From NCBI RefSeq assembly GCF_001553405.1, contig NZ_KQ960952.1, forward strand, positions 305,109 to 369,108: 64,000 nucleotides of DNA, given 5' to 3'. Below the pieces are notes generated by a model that saw only the letters and a list, made by a program, of their open reading frames with translations, did no database searches and was not told where the DNA came from. Numbering within the stretch: position 1 is the stretch's first letter; the number at the start of each line of letters is the position of its first letter. The stretch is from Megasphaera hutchinsoni (GTDB lineage Bacteria; Bacillota; Negativicutes; Veillonellales; Megasphaeraceae). Below, piece after piece: positions 28,243 through 36,777 of the stretch. The position numbers and the translations under genes were made by a program.

Positions 28243-28280
28243 AGACCTACCTAGTGCAACTACACATGGTAGGTCTTTTA
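28243..28280 (+). terminator. Terminator of the FAH-family gene
   Basis: Nine-bp stem AGACCTACC / GGTAGGTCT (28243-28251, 28268-28276), followed by TTTTA. Confidence 0.8.
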
Positions 28281-28389
28281 CCATACTCTATTCGCTTGGT
28301 TACCTAGTAAAAAGACTGTGCTTATATCACTGCTATCATTTGCTAAATAAAGTACACATGTATCTATTTATTTTCACAACTCCCATATA

Positions 28390-28430
28390 ATCTAAATGCG
28401 GTTTGAACTGCGTTTAGATCTTTTCAAACC
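28390..28430. repeat. Two overlapping alternative hairpins between convergent genes
   Basis: ATCTAAA/TTTAGAT (28390-28396 with 28413-28419) and GGTTTGAA/TTCAAACC (28400-28407 with 28423-28430). The left arm of the second lies inside the loop of the first, so only one can form fully. The rest of the 307-base gap (28216-28522) holds the upstream terminator and AT-rich sequence only. Confidence 0.55.
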
Positions 28431-28522
28431 ATGTCCACATACCTCATATGAATATATGTTTATAAGCCCAAAGTTAACATCATTTTCTATTATTAACAAA
28501 AAATGTTTTTTCTATTAATTTA

Positions 28523-29860
28523 TTATTTTCCTACTTTTTTCATCGTATGTTGAACATACATATAACATCCCCCTGTAAAGAAACAAGCAATGATCCAACA
28601 TAACGGACTGGCCATACAAATTCCCCAATACCCCCAAATAGTGGCTAACCCAAAGGCCGCACCTCCGCGAACAAATAATTCTAATAGACTACTAACGAGA
28701 GGTACGCTAGATATGCCCATCCCTTGTAAAGCATTGCGATAAACAAAAATTTGTCCCAAAAAGATATAACAAGGAACGGATGTATAAACATATAGCATAG
28801 CTTGTTTCATCAATAAAGGATCATAAGTCGTCGTAAACAAACGAACGACATCATGCCCTAATAAAAACATGCTCACAGCGGCAATCACACAAAATCCAAA
28901 CGATAAAAGCGAACATTGATGAACGCCTTGACGTATACGTTCATATTTGCCTGCACCGTAATTCTGTGCCGTATATACAGCCATTGATATACCAAATGAA
29001 ATCATCGGTTGCATGGCTAGTTGTTCCATCCGTGTAGCTGAAACAAAGCCAGCAATCGTTTCTGGTCCAAACGTATTACAAACAGATTGCACAGCTAAAA
29101 TACCCAAACTAATAATGACAAATTGCAACGCCATAGGTATACCTAGACGCAAGTGTTGCCAAGCAAAATAGGTATCCCACTGCCAATCAGATACATGAAA
29201 GCGAAGTAAGGGAAAGCGTTTATACATATAGCCAAAACAAGCTGCTGTGGCAATAAGTTGTGAAATAACCAAGGCGATCGCCGAACCTGCTACGCCCCAA
29301 CCAAATTGAATGATAAACAATAAGGCTAGAATAATATTAATGACCGATGAAAGAATTAAAAAATATAAAGGAGTCTTACTATCGCCTAAGGCTCGACAAA
29401 CATTCGATAACAAGTTATATAGCATCATTGCAATTAGACCATAGACAATAATAATAATATAGTGATAGGAATTATCATATAATTGGGGGGAAATGTTCAT
29501 AAAATGCATTACATAGGGCATACTCCAAACCATACCTATCGTAAGAATAATACTGAAAATAATGGATAACAGTAAGGACATAGCAAAACTACGCCGTACG
29601 CCATTGTGATCACCTGCCCCAAAATGCTGCCCCGTAATGACTGTAAACCCTGCCGATAAGCCTACCGTGATACCGAGCAGTGCCATAAAAACTGGACCAG
29701 TTGCACCTACGGCAGCTAAGGCTTCTACACCGATTGTCCGACCAACGATAATGACATCAGCAATATTATAAAATTGTTGAAATAAATTTCCTATTAATAA
29801 GGGAATCATAAACGCAAGCATTAGGCGTAAAGGATTCCCCGATGTCATACTTTTTACCAT
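28523..29860 (-). CDS. MATE family multidrug efflux transporter
   Basis: Cation-coupled multidrug exporter of the MATE (DinF/NorM-like) superfamily, 445 residues with twelve predicted membrane helices. The N-terminal half shows MIPLLIGNLFQQFYNIADVIIVGR and the GPVFMALLGI segment typical of the family. The second-half repeat includes PMALQFVIISLGILAVQ. GGAAFGLATIWGYWGIC is near the end. Single-gene unit between hairpins; substrate unknown. Confidence 0.93.
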   Translation of the reverse strand: MVKSMTSGNPLRLMLAFMIPLLIGNLFQQFYNIADVIIVGRTIGVEALAAVGATGPVFMALLGITVGLSAGFTVITGQHFGAGDHNGVRRSFAMSLLLSIIFSIILTIGMVWSMPYVMHFMNISPQLYDNSYHYIIIIVYGLIAMMLYNLLSNVCRALGDSKTPLYFLILSSVINIILALLFIIQFGWGVAGSAIALVISQLIATAACFGYMYKRFPLLRFHVSDWQWDTYFAWQHLRLGIPMALQFVIISLGILAVQSVCNTFGPETIAGFVSATRMEQLAMQPMISFGISMAVYTAQNYGAGKYERIRQGVHQCSLLSFGFCVIAAVSMFLLGHDVVRLFTTTYDPLLMKQAMLYVYTSVPCYIFLGQIFVYRNALQGMGISSVPLVSSLLELFVRGGAAFGLATIWGYWGICMASPLCWIIACFFTGGCYMYVQHTMKKVGK

Positions 29861-29942
29861 ACATACTCCTTTCCTATCCCCTCTATTTGGATAGCAGTAC
29901 TATTATATCACAAATATTCCTTTTCCATCGCTCCACAAGAAG

Positions 29943-29987
29943 AAGAAAAGAAATGAATTATCCTTAGATAATTCATTTCTTTTCTTA
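29943..29987 (-). terminator. Terminator of the RND efflux operon
   Basis: A perfect 20-bp stem (29943-29962 with 29967-29986) and 4-base loop immediately after the RND gene stop. Its distal arm is U-rich on the minus strand. Confidence 0.8.
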
Positions 29988-29993
29988 TACTAT

Positions 29994-32900
29994 CTATATA
30001 CGAATCTTTATTCGTTGCACAATGATAAATAATAAAGGAATGAAAAAGATCCCTAATATTGTCGCCATGGATGTACCACAAACGACAGTAATCCCCATAG
30101 TAATACGTGAAGAAGCACCAGCTCCCGATGCCACGATCAATGGGATAGCCCCAAAGATAAAAGCAAGCGACGTCATGACAATAGGTCGAATACGGATCTT
30201 TGCCGCCTCAATCACGGCCGACACGATATCCATCCCTCTTTCTTCTACCCGTACTTTTGCGTATTCAATAATTAAGATAGCATTTTTTGCGGACAACCCA
30301 ATCACCGCTAAAATACCAATTTGGAAATAAATATTATTTTGCAAATGCAATACATACGCAAACAGAGATGCACCAAATAACCCCGTTGGCACGCTAAGCA
30401 AGACGGCAAACGGTACCTTAAAGCTTTCGTATAATGCCGCTAAAATGAGGAACACAAAAAGTAGTGCTAAAGCAAAAATATATATAGTCTTGTTCCCTGC
30501 TTCTACTTCTTCCCGACTCATACCACTCCATTCATACGCATAACCTTCACCCAGGGTTTGTTGTGCAACCTCACGCAAAGCTTGTAACGCATCGCCTGAA
30601 CTATATCCTTTAGCTGGCATTCCCTGCAATTTAATCGCTGGATAATTATTAAAACGAGTGATAATGGAAGCAGATCCCATAGGAGAAGGTGTAACAAAAT
30701 GTTGTATAGGCACCATATTTCCCTGTTTATCGCGTACGAAGATATGCGACAGATCCGTAATTTGACCTCGATAATCCGAAGCAGCTTGAACGAACACCTT
30801 AAAGTTACGCCCAAACATCATAAAATCATTTACTTGATAGGAACCATAAAAAATTTGCAGTGTCTGATATAATTCTTTAAGATTTACCCCTTCACGGGCA
30901 ATCTTTTGCCGATCAAGCATTAATTCATACCCCGGTGTGTCACTTGTAAAGGCGGTAAAAATTGCCGCTATTTCCGGTCGTTCCTTTGCCTTTTCAAGAA
31001 ATTGTTGCGCTGTCTGTCCTAATTCAGCAATAGTATGACCGCCACGGTTTTCAATTTGTAATGAAAAACCCGAAGACGTTCCCATGCCATCAATCGGAGG
31101 CGGATTCATTGCCAACACAGTCGCTTCTGGAACAGCCATGCCTTGTTTCATTATCTTACCCACAAGCATATATGAAGATAATTCCAAACCAGGCCGTTTT
31201 TTCCAATCATCCATACCAATAAAGGAAGTCATCCCATTCGCCTTAGGGCCACCCGCCAAGACACTAAACCCTACTACATTAAGCATATTAGCCACGCCTG
31301 GCTGCTGTTGTACCCATTTACTAAAGGCAGAGCCCACTTTTTGGGTTTCTTCTTGCGACATTCCCTCTGGCAATGTCATATTTAAAATAACAAACCCATT
31401 ATCCTCGGGTGGAACAAATCCCTTGGGCAACGATATAAACAACATCGCTGTCAATCCGCTAATCACAACTAAGACTACCAGACTTAAACGCAAGTGATTT
31501 TTTATCTGTACTAACCGCTTTCCATACGCATTTATAAGACGTTCTACTCTATCATTAAACCATATAAAAAAGCGTACCCCCACATGCGGTGTCGAACGTT
31601 TTTCATGTGGTCGTAACAATAATGGACAAAGTGCCGGTGTTAATGTCAACGCCACCCAAGCTGAAATACCTACAGATACGGCAATTGTCAAGGCAAATTG
31701 TCGATATAATACACCACTCATACCGCCTAAAAATGCAACTGGTACAAAGACGGCTGCTAGTACACAAGCTACACCAATAACAGGTTTTTGTACATTTTCC
31801 ATCGCTATATACGTAGCCTCTCGCGGCGTTCGATTATGATACTTCATTTCATAGACCACCGCTTCAATCACGACAATCGCATCATCTACCAACAAACCAA
31901 TCGCTAAGACCATAGCAAATAACGTAAGCGTATTAATGGAAAACCCCAATACGGTAAAACAAGCAAACGTCCCTAATAACGAAACGGGAACAGCAATTAG
32001 CGGGATCAATGTAGACCGTGCATTTTGCAAAAATAAAAAGACAATCAAAGCGACCAACAACAATGCTTCAACAAATGTTTTAAGTACTTCTTCAATAGAT
32101 GCTTTCACAAAGACAGTACTATCATAAATAATTTTATAATTCATATCATCAGGAAAGCGAGCTTGTTCTTTTTCTAATACTTTTTTGATTTCCCCTACAG
32201 TCTGCATAGCATTAGCGTCAGATGTAAGCGAAACCATGAATCCCATCGCGGGATGTCCGTTGACATTACTTTCCATCGAATAATCTTGTGCACCTAATTG
32301 CACGCTGGCAATATCCCCTACATAAATAGGTGAACCGTCAGGGTTTGTTTTGATAACAACATGCTTAAATTCATCCACCGATTGCAAGCGGCCATTCGCT
32401 CGTAAGGGATATTGATAAATACCATCGACTTGTCCTGGCTGAGCACCCACCATACCCACAGCAGCTTGTGCGTTTTGTGTGCGTAAAGCATTCACTACTT
32501 CCATGGGAGTAACTTTAAAAATACCCATTTTCATTGGATTGAGCCAAATCCGCATAGCATAATCCGAACCAAATTCTTGTACATTCCCTACCCCAGGAAT
32601 TGATTTTATCGTATCTAAAAAATACTGCGACGCGTAATTTTTCATAAAAATAGGATCATATGTTCCATGCGGCGATACTAAAGCAAACACCATCGCCATT
32701 GAAGTTGTCGATTTTTGTACCGAAATACCAGCCTGTGCTACTTCTTGCGGTAACAAGGGAGCAATTTGCTGAATGCGATTTTGCATATTAATAACATCCA
32801 TATCCACATTACTGCCTGGCTCAAATTGTGCCTGCAACGAATATAGTCCCATGTCATTGCCCATACTTTCGATACTAACCAAATGGTCAATACCACTTAA

Positions 32901-33107
32901 CTGCTTTTCAAGTACACTAGCAACGGTTGCATTAATAACTTCCGCATTTGCCCCCATATACCGTGTAAATACACGTACTTGTGGAGGCGTTACATTCGGA
33001 TACTTAGCAACGGGCAAGGTACCCAAAGCAATTAAACCCAAAATAGAAATAATGAGGGATATAACGATAGCAAAAATAGGTCTACGTATAAAAAATTTAG
33101 ATATCAC
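29994..33107 (-). CDS. RND multidrug efflux inner-membrane pump (HAE1/AcrB type)
   Basis: Proton-driven trimeric exporter that captures drugs from the periplasm, 1037 residues, full length. The start MISKFFIRRPIFAIVISLIISILG is diagnostic. Proton-relay acids lie in IGLLVDDAIVVIE and the basic partner in GLSAKNAILIIEYAK. GFVPPEDNG and the two porter halves are intact. It lies 4 bases after the adaptor gene. The pump spans the inner membrane and needs an outer-membrane channel; no TolC-type gene is adjacent. Confidence 0.96.
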   Translation of the reverse strand: MISKFFIRRPIFAIVISLIISILGLIALGTLPVAKYPNVTPPQVRVFTRYMGANAEVINATVASVLEKQLSGIDHLVSIESMGNDMGLYSLQAQFEPGSNVDMDVINMQNRIQQIAPLLPQEVAQAGISVQKSTTSMAMVFALVSPHGTYDPIFMKNYASQYFLDTIKSIPGVGNVQEFGSDYAMRIWLNPMKMGIFKVTPMEVVNALRTQNAQAAVGMVGAQPGQVDGIYQYPLRANGRLQSVDEFKHVVIKTNPDGSPIYVGDIASVQLGAQDYSMESNVNGHPAMGFMVSLTSDANAMQTVGEIKKVLEKEQARFPDDMNYKIIYDSTVFVKASIEEVLKTFVEALLLVALIVFLFLQNARSTLIPLIAVPVSLLGTFACFTVLGFSINTLTLFAMVLAIGLLVDDAIVVIEAVVYEMKYHNRTPREATYIAMENVQKPVIGVACVLAAVFVPVAFLGGMSGVLYRQFALTIAVSVGISAWVALTLTPALCPLLLRPHEKRSTPHVGVRFFIWFNDRVERLINAYGKRLVQIKNHLRLSLVVLVVISGLTAMLFISLPKGFVPPEDNGFVILNMTLPEGMSQEETQKVGSAFSKWVQQQPGVANMLNVVGFSVLAGGPKANGMTSFIGMDDWKKRPGLELSSYMLVGKIMKQGMAVPEATVLAMNPPPIDGMGTSSGFSLQIENRGGHTIAELGQTAQQFLEKAKERPEIAAIFTAFTSDTPGYELMLDRQKIAREGVNLKELYQTLQIFYGSYQVNDFMMFGRNFKVFVQAASDYRGQITDLSHIFVRDKQGNMVPIQHFVTPSPMGSASIITRFNNYPAIKLQGMPAKGYSSGDALQALREVAQQTLGEGYAYEWSGMSREEVEAGNKTIYIFALALLFVFLILAALYESFKVPFAVLLSVPTGLFGASLFAYVLHLQNNIYFQIGILAVIGLSAKNAILIIEYAKVRVEERGMDIVSAVIEAAKIRIRPIVMTSLAFIFGAIPLIVASGAGASSRITMGITVVCGTSMATILGIFFIPLLFIIVQRIKIRI

Positions 33108-33111
33108 GTAA

Positions 33112-34272
33112 TTACCCCTCCTTCATCTCGCCAATAGAAACAGTTTTCTTATCAATATCCGCCTTGGTTAACCGATGAAAAGATAAATCGACCCCCTTCA
33201 TTTTTTGAAAACCATCGACAACGATAATATCGCCTGCTTGAATGCCTGAACGAATAATCCAATACGCACCATACTTTTTACCCGGTTGTACTTCTTTCGT
33301 ATGTACCTTATTAGACGCATCGACGACTGAAATAAAATATTTCCCGAGCGTTTGTTGTACTGCTCGTTGCGGTACTAACAGCACTTTTTGACGCACTGGT
33401 TGAGAGGCTATGACCGTACCATATAACCCAGGAATCAAGATATGATGTGGATTAGCAAAAGACGCTTTGATCAAAACAGAACCAGCACTACCTTCCATAC
33501 TATGATTAACTTGTACAACTCGTCCTTTTTCTGGATACATACTGCCATCAGAAAGGCGTAATTGTAAGGCTTGTCCCCACGTGCTATGATTCATATTACC
33601 TTTTGCCCACTGCAAATACGCTTCCTCTCCCAAGGAAAAAGAAACCAATACGGGATCGGTTGAAGAAATCGTAACGACAGGCGTATTTCCAGCCGTAACA
33701 TACGTTCCTACGGGTACATCATCCACCCCTAATACGCCCGTAAAAGGAGCATATATCACCGTATCAGCGAGCGTGTCTTGAGCTGCTCGTACGCGTGTTT
33801 CTTGAGCTTGTACAACCGCTTCTTGTTGCCGCATCAAGGATTCTTGATCTGTAACCATCTGTGTAGAAACGGCATGTTGCTTACTCAATTGCTGATATCG
33901 ATGATAATTCAACGCCTGATTGGCTAAGACAGCTTTGGCACGTGCCGCTTCTGCTTTTGCCACGGCGAGTGCATTTTCTTGATCACGCTTATCTAGCCGA
34001 AAGAGCGGTTGTCCTGCCCGTACATTTTGCCCACCTTGCACATATTTTTCTACGATCCGCCCGGATACATTCGCTCGTATCGGTACCTTTTCTGCCGCAA
34101 TAACCATGCCACTATACTCATCTTGCAACGTCACTTCTTCAGCTGTGACCTCATAAGTATTCACCGCAATCGGCCCCTTTGGCAAACCAGCCGGTGCACC
34201 ACAACCGCTTAACATACAAACCATAACAATAGCTATTACACTACTTATCAACCCTTTTCGGTTTCCGCTCAT
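33112..34272 (-). CDS. RND efflux periplasmic adaptor (membrane fusion lipoprotein)
   Basis: Periplasmic adaptor joining the RND pump to an outer-membrane channel, 386 residues. The ATG at 34272 follows GGGAGG and gives a clean lipoprotein signal with lipobox LSGC near residue 24. Order: beta-barrel and lipoyl segments (VPIRANVSGRIVEKYVQGGQNVRAGQPLFRLD), alpha-hairpin (AKAEAARAKAVL to about 170), second lipoyl half (YAPFTGVLGVDDVPVGTYV) and a C-terminal membrane-proximal domain. Its start lies inside the end of tetR, so regulator and pump are translationally coupled. Confidence 0.94.
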   Translation of the reverse strand: MSGNRKGLISSVIAIVMVCMLSGCGAPAGLPKGPIAVNTYEVTAEEVTLQDEYSGMVIAAEKVPIRANVSGRIVEKYVQGGQNVRAGQPLFRLDKRDQENALAVAKAEAARAKAVLANQALNYHRYQQLSKQHAVSTQMVTDQESLMRQQEAVVQAQETRVRAAQDTLADTVIYAPFTGVLGVDDVPVGTYVTAGNTPVVTISSTDPVLVSFSLGEEAYLQWAKGNMNHSTWGQALQLRLSDGSMYPEKGRVVQVNHSMEGSAGSVLIKASFANPHHILIPGLYGTVIASQPVRQKVLLVPQRAVQQTLGKYFISVVDASNKVHTKEVQPGKKYGAYWIIRSGIQAGDIIVVDGFQKMKGVDLSFHRLTKADIDKKTVSIGEMKEG

Positions 34273-34849
34273 CGCACATCCTCCCATTCACCTTAATTCC
34301 ATATAAAAGCATATCTAAGCATTTTGTCATATAGGAAAAAAACGAATACTCATGTTCCATTTCATCCATATAATCCAATATATCCGCAGCGGCATTCTTG
34401 ACAAGATGCATAAACAAGGAAATATCAAACGTGCGAAAGATTCCCTCATCTTGACCTTGTGCTACCAATAATTCAAGGATCTCCCAATCTCGATTAACCA
34501 TAATCCGTAATTTTTTTCGTACTTCTGGGACTCGTGATAACCATACATTCATATGGCGAACAGAAAATACCTGTGCTTGCCTTGATGACATCTGAAAAAA
34601 TTTCATCATTTTTTCATCCGTTGGTAATGTCGTATCCTCTAATAATGCTTTATGTTCTCGATATAACTCATCCGCAAAAGCAACTAAGGATTGCCAAATG
34701 ATATCTTGCTTCGATGTAAAATGTTCATACACCGTGCGTTTACTGATATGTAACCGCTTAGCTAGCTCATCTATATGAAAATCAGCCCCTTGCGTATTCA
34801 CCAAAAACAAAGCTTCTGATAAAATTCGCTGTTGTATTGTTTCTTCCAT
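34241..34849 (-). CDS. TetR family repressor of the efflux operon
   Basis: Local one-component regulator, 202 residues from the ATG at 34849 with GAGGAG upstream. The longer frame to 34936 lacks a site. The N-terminal helix-turn-helix reads FHIDELAKRLHISKRTVYEHFTSKQDIIWQSL. The C-terminal ligand domain is divergent, as usual, and matches no specific subfamily by eye. Being first in the operon and overlapping the adaptor gene by 32 bases, it probably represses its own transcript and is released by pump substrates. Confidence 0.92.
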   Translation of the reverse strand: MEETIQQRILSEALFLVNTQGADFHIDELAKRLHISKRTVYEHFTSKQDIIWQSLVAFADELYREHKALLEDTTLPTDEKMMKFFQMSSRQAQVFSVRHMNVWLSRVPEVRKKLRIMVNRDWEILELLVAQGQDEGIFRTFDISLFMHLVKNAAADILDYMDEMEHEYSFFSYMTKCLDMLLYGIKVNGRMCDERKPKRVDK

Positions 34850-34948
34850 GTAAATATCTCCTCTATTTGGGAAAACTTTTTCATAAAACTCAGTACCACA
34901 ATCTAGTTTACGCTTTATGTAAAAAAAAGTCAACAAAGGTAACTACAC

Positions 34949-34988
34949 AAAAAAACGCTTTTTACGTAACATACTTGTAAAAAGCGTT
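34949..34988 (-). terminator. Terminator of smc-ftsY-thiM
   Basis: Twelve-bp stem (34954-34965 with 34977-34988) plus A/T tail, giving TTTTTTTGTG on the minus strand after the stem, located past the thiM stop. Confidence 0.85.
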
Positions 34989-35014
34989 CTTCATTTATAC
35001 TATTATTTATATTC

Positions 35015-35842
35015 CTATACCTTCATAGGGGTAGTAATTTGGCCATATTGAAAAAAACTATCTTTATCTAAACTATATATACCATCACACAACGTCGCAT
35101 GTAGACTCCCAGGACCGCATCCTACTGCTTGTTCGCCTACTATGGCCATCGACATAATCGCCGCCGCGGTAGCAATAAATGGCGTAGCAACCGAACTATA
35201 AGCAGCTGCCAAGGCACCAATCATACACCCCGTACCAGTAACATAGGGTAACGTGGCACACCCATTTTGTAAAAAGATCGCCCCTGTTGCATCAGCCACA
35301 ACATCATTCTTTCCCGTTACCCCTAAAGTCGCATGCAAATATGCTGCCCCATCCTGCCAAAATGACGGCTCTAATTGCATCTCATCCTGTGCATCCACGC
35401 CCTTAGTGCCAGCATGGGTCGTTTCTAATAAACAATATAACTCACTACTGTTTCCCTTAATAATCGACACAGGAATAGTCTGCAAAAAAGCCCGTATTTC
35501 TGTTGTTCGCCACAACGTACTACCCACACCGACAGGATCCAATACAATCGGAATATGTTGTTCTATCGCTACTTCGGCGGCACAATACATAGCACGTAGA
35601 CGTTCCTTTTTTAAAACCCCCATATTCAGCAACAAGGCTTTCGCTTGTTTTACCACATCGGCAACTTCCCGTATCTCTTCTGCCATAATCGGCGAAGCAC
35701 CAAGAGCAAGCGTTATATTTGCACAATCATTCATCGTCACAGGACTTGTTATTTCATGAATAAGTGGCTTTTGTTGCCGCACCCGTTCCCGTGCCTGTGC
35801 AACCTCCATCAAAATATGCTGTATTCGTTTTCCTCTCTCCAT
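35015..35842 (-). CDS. thiM: Hydroxyethylthiazole kinase
   Basis: Phosphorylates 4-methyl-5-(2-hydroxyethyl)thiazole for thiamine salvage, ribokinase-like fold, 275 residues. Conserved blocks are PLIHEITSPVTMNDCANITLALGASPIMA, LNMGVL, VLDPVGVG, IKGNSSEL and GTGCMIGAL. It lies 13 bases after ftsY with no other thiamine genes or visible TPP riboswitch. It is therefore expressed as a passenger of the smc-ftsY transcript, presumably for salvaging external thiazole. Confidence 0.95.
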   Translation of the reverse strand: MERGKRIQHILMEVAQARERVRQQKPLIHEITSPVTMNDCANITLALGASPIMAEEIREVADVVKQAKALLLNMGVLKKERLRAMYCAAEVAIEQHIPIVLDPVGVGSTLWRTTEIRAFLQTIPVSIIKGNSSELYCLLETTHAGTKGVDAQDEMQLEPSFWQDGAAYLHATLGVTGKNDVVADATGAIFLQNGCATLPYVTGTGCMIGALAAAYSSVATPFIATAAAIMSMAIVGEQAVGCGPGSLHATLCDGIYSLDKDSFFQYGQITTPMKV

Positions 35843-35855
35843 ACGCTATCCCCCG

Positions 35856-36776
35856 TTATGCTTCCGCTTTGTCAAACAATGCTGCCGCAAATTGAGTTGC
35901 CTCAAAGGGACGTAAATCATCCATACCTTCACCAACACCAACCCAGCGAACAGGGACGCCGAGCGTACGTTTAACCGATAAGATAACGCCACCTTTCGCC
36001 GTACCGTCTAATTTTGTCAAAACGACACCCGTAAGAGGAACTACTTTCCCAAACAATGCCGCTTGTTGCACCGCATTTTGTCCGGTCGTAGCATCTAACA
36101 CGAGTAACGTTTCATGCGGGGCACCCTCAATATTTTTTCCTGCCACACGTGCCATTTTCCGCAATTCTTCCATCAGATTCGCTTTCGTATGCAATCGCCC
36201 GGCTGTATCCACCAAAAGTACATCAATACCACGTGCCTTGGCTGCTGCTGTAGCATCAAAAACAACAGCTGCCGCATCTGCCCCTTCTTTATGTTTAATA
36301 ATTGGCACATTCGCACGATTCGCCCAAATAGTCAACTGTTCCGATGCAGCTGCCCGAAATGTATCCCCTGCAGCGACCATAACCGTTTTTCCTTCCTGTA
36401 AATAATAGTTCGCTAACTTGCCAATCGTCGTTGTTTTTCCTACACCATTTACACCAACAACAAAAATCACATGCGTTCCATTAGTCCATGTAACGGGCGT
36501 ATTATTTTCTTTTAACAATTCGGTAATACACTTTTCCAAATAAGGAATGACATCGCTTCCCGACTGAATTTCTTTATTTTTTACACCACAACGAATCTGC
36601 TGCAAAATGTAATCGGTTGTATCCATACCAACATCACTGGTTAAAAGAACCGCTTCTAAATCTTCATACATTTCATCGTCAATCTTAGCATATCCTAAGA
36701 CAACCGATTCTACGTTTTGCAATAACGAATGTTTTGTTTTCTCTAATCCTTTTTTTAACGTTGAAAAAAATCCCAT
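35856..36776 (-). CDS. ftsY: Signal recognition particle receptor FtsY
   Basis: SRP receptor GTPase that docks ribosomes at the membrane. It has 306 residues, a short form without the long acidic A domain. The N helical bundle precedes the G domain: GVNGVGKTTTIGKLA (G1), DTFRAAASEQL, DTAGRLHTKANLMEEL and TKLDGTAKGG. One base separates it from smc, the classic Firmicute smc-ftsY pair. Confidence 0.97.
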   Translation of the reverse strand: MGFFSTLKKGLEKTKHSLLQNVESVVLGYAKIDDEMYEDLEAVLLTSDVGMDTTDYILQQIRCGVKNKEIQSGSDVIPYLEKCITELLKENNTPVTWTNGTHVIFVVGVNGVGKTTTIGKLANYYLQEGKTVMVAAGDTFRAAASEQLTIWANRANVPIIKHKEGADAAAVVFDATAAAKARGIDVLLVDTAGRLHTKANLMEELRKMARVAGKNIEGAPHETLLVLDATTGQNAVQQAALFGKVVPLTGVVLTKLDGTAKGGVILSVKRTLGVPVRWVGVGEGMDDLRPFEATQFAAALFDKAEA

Positions 36777-36777
36777 A

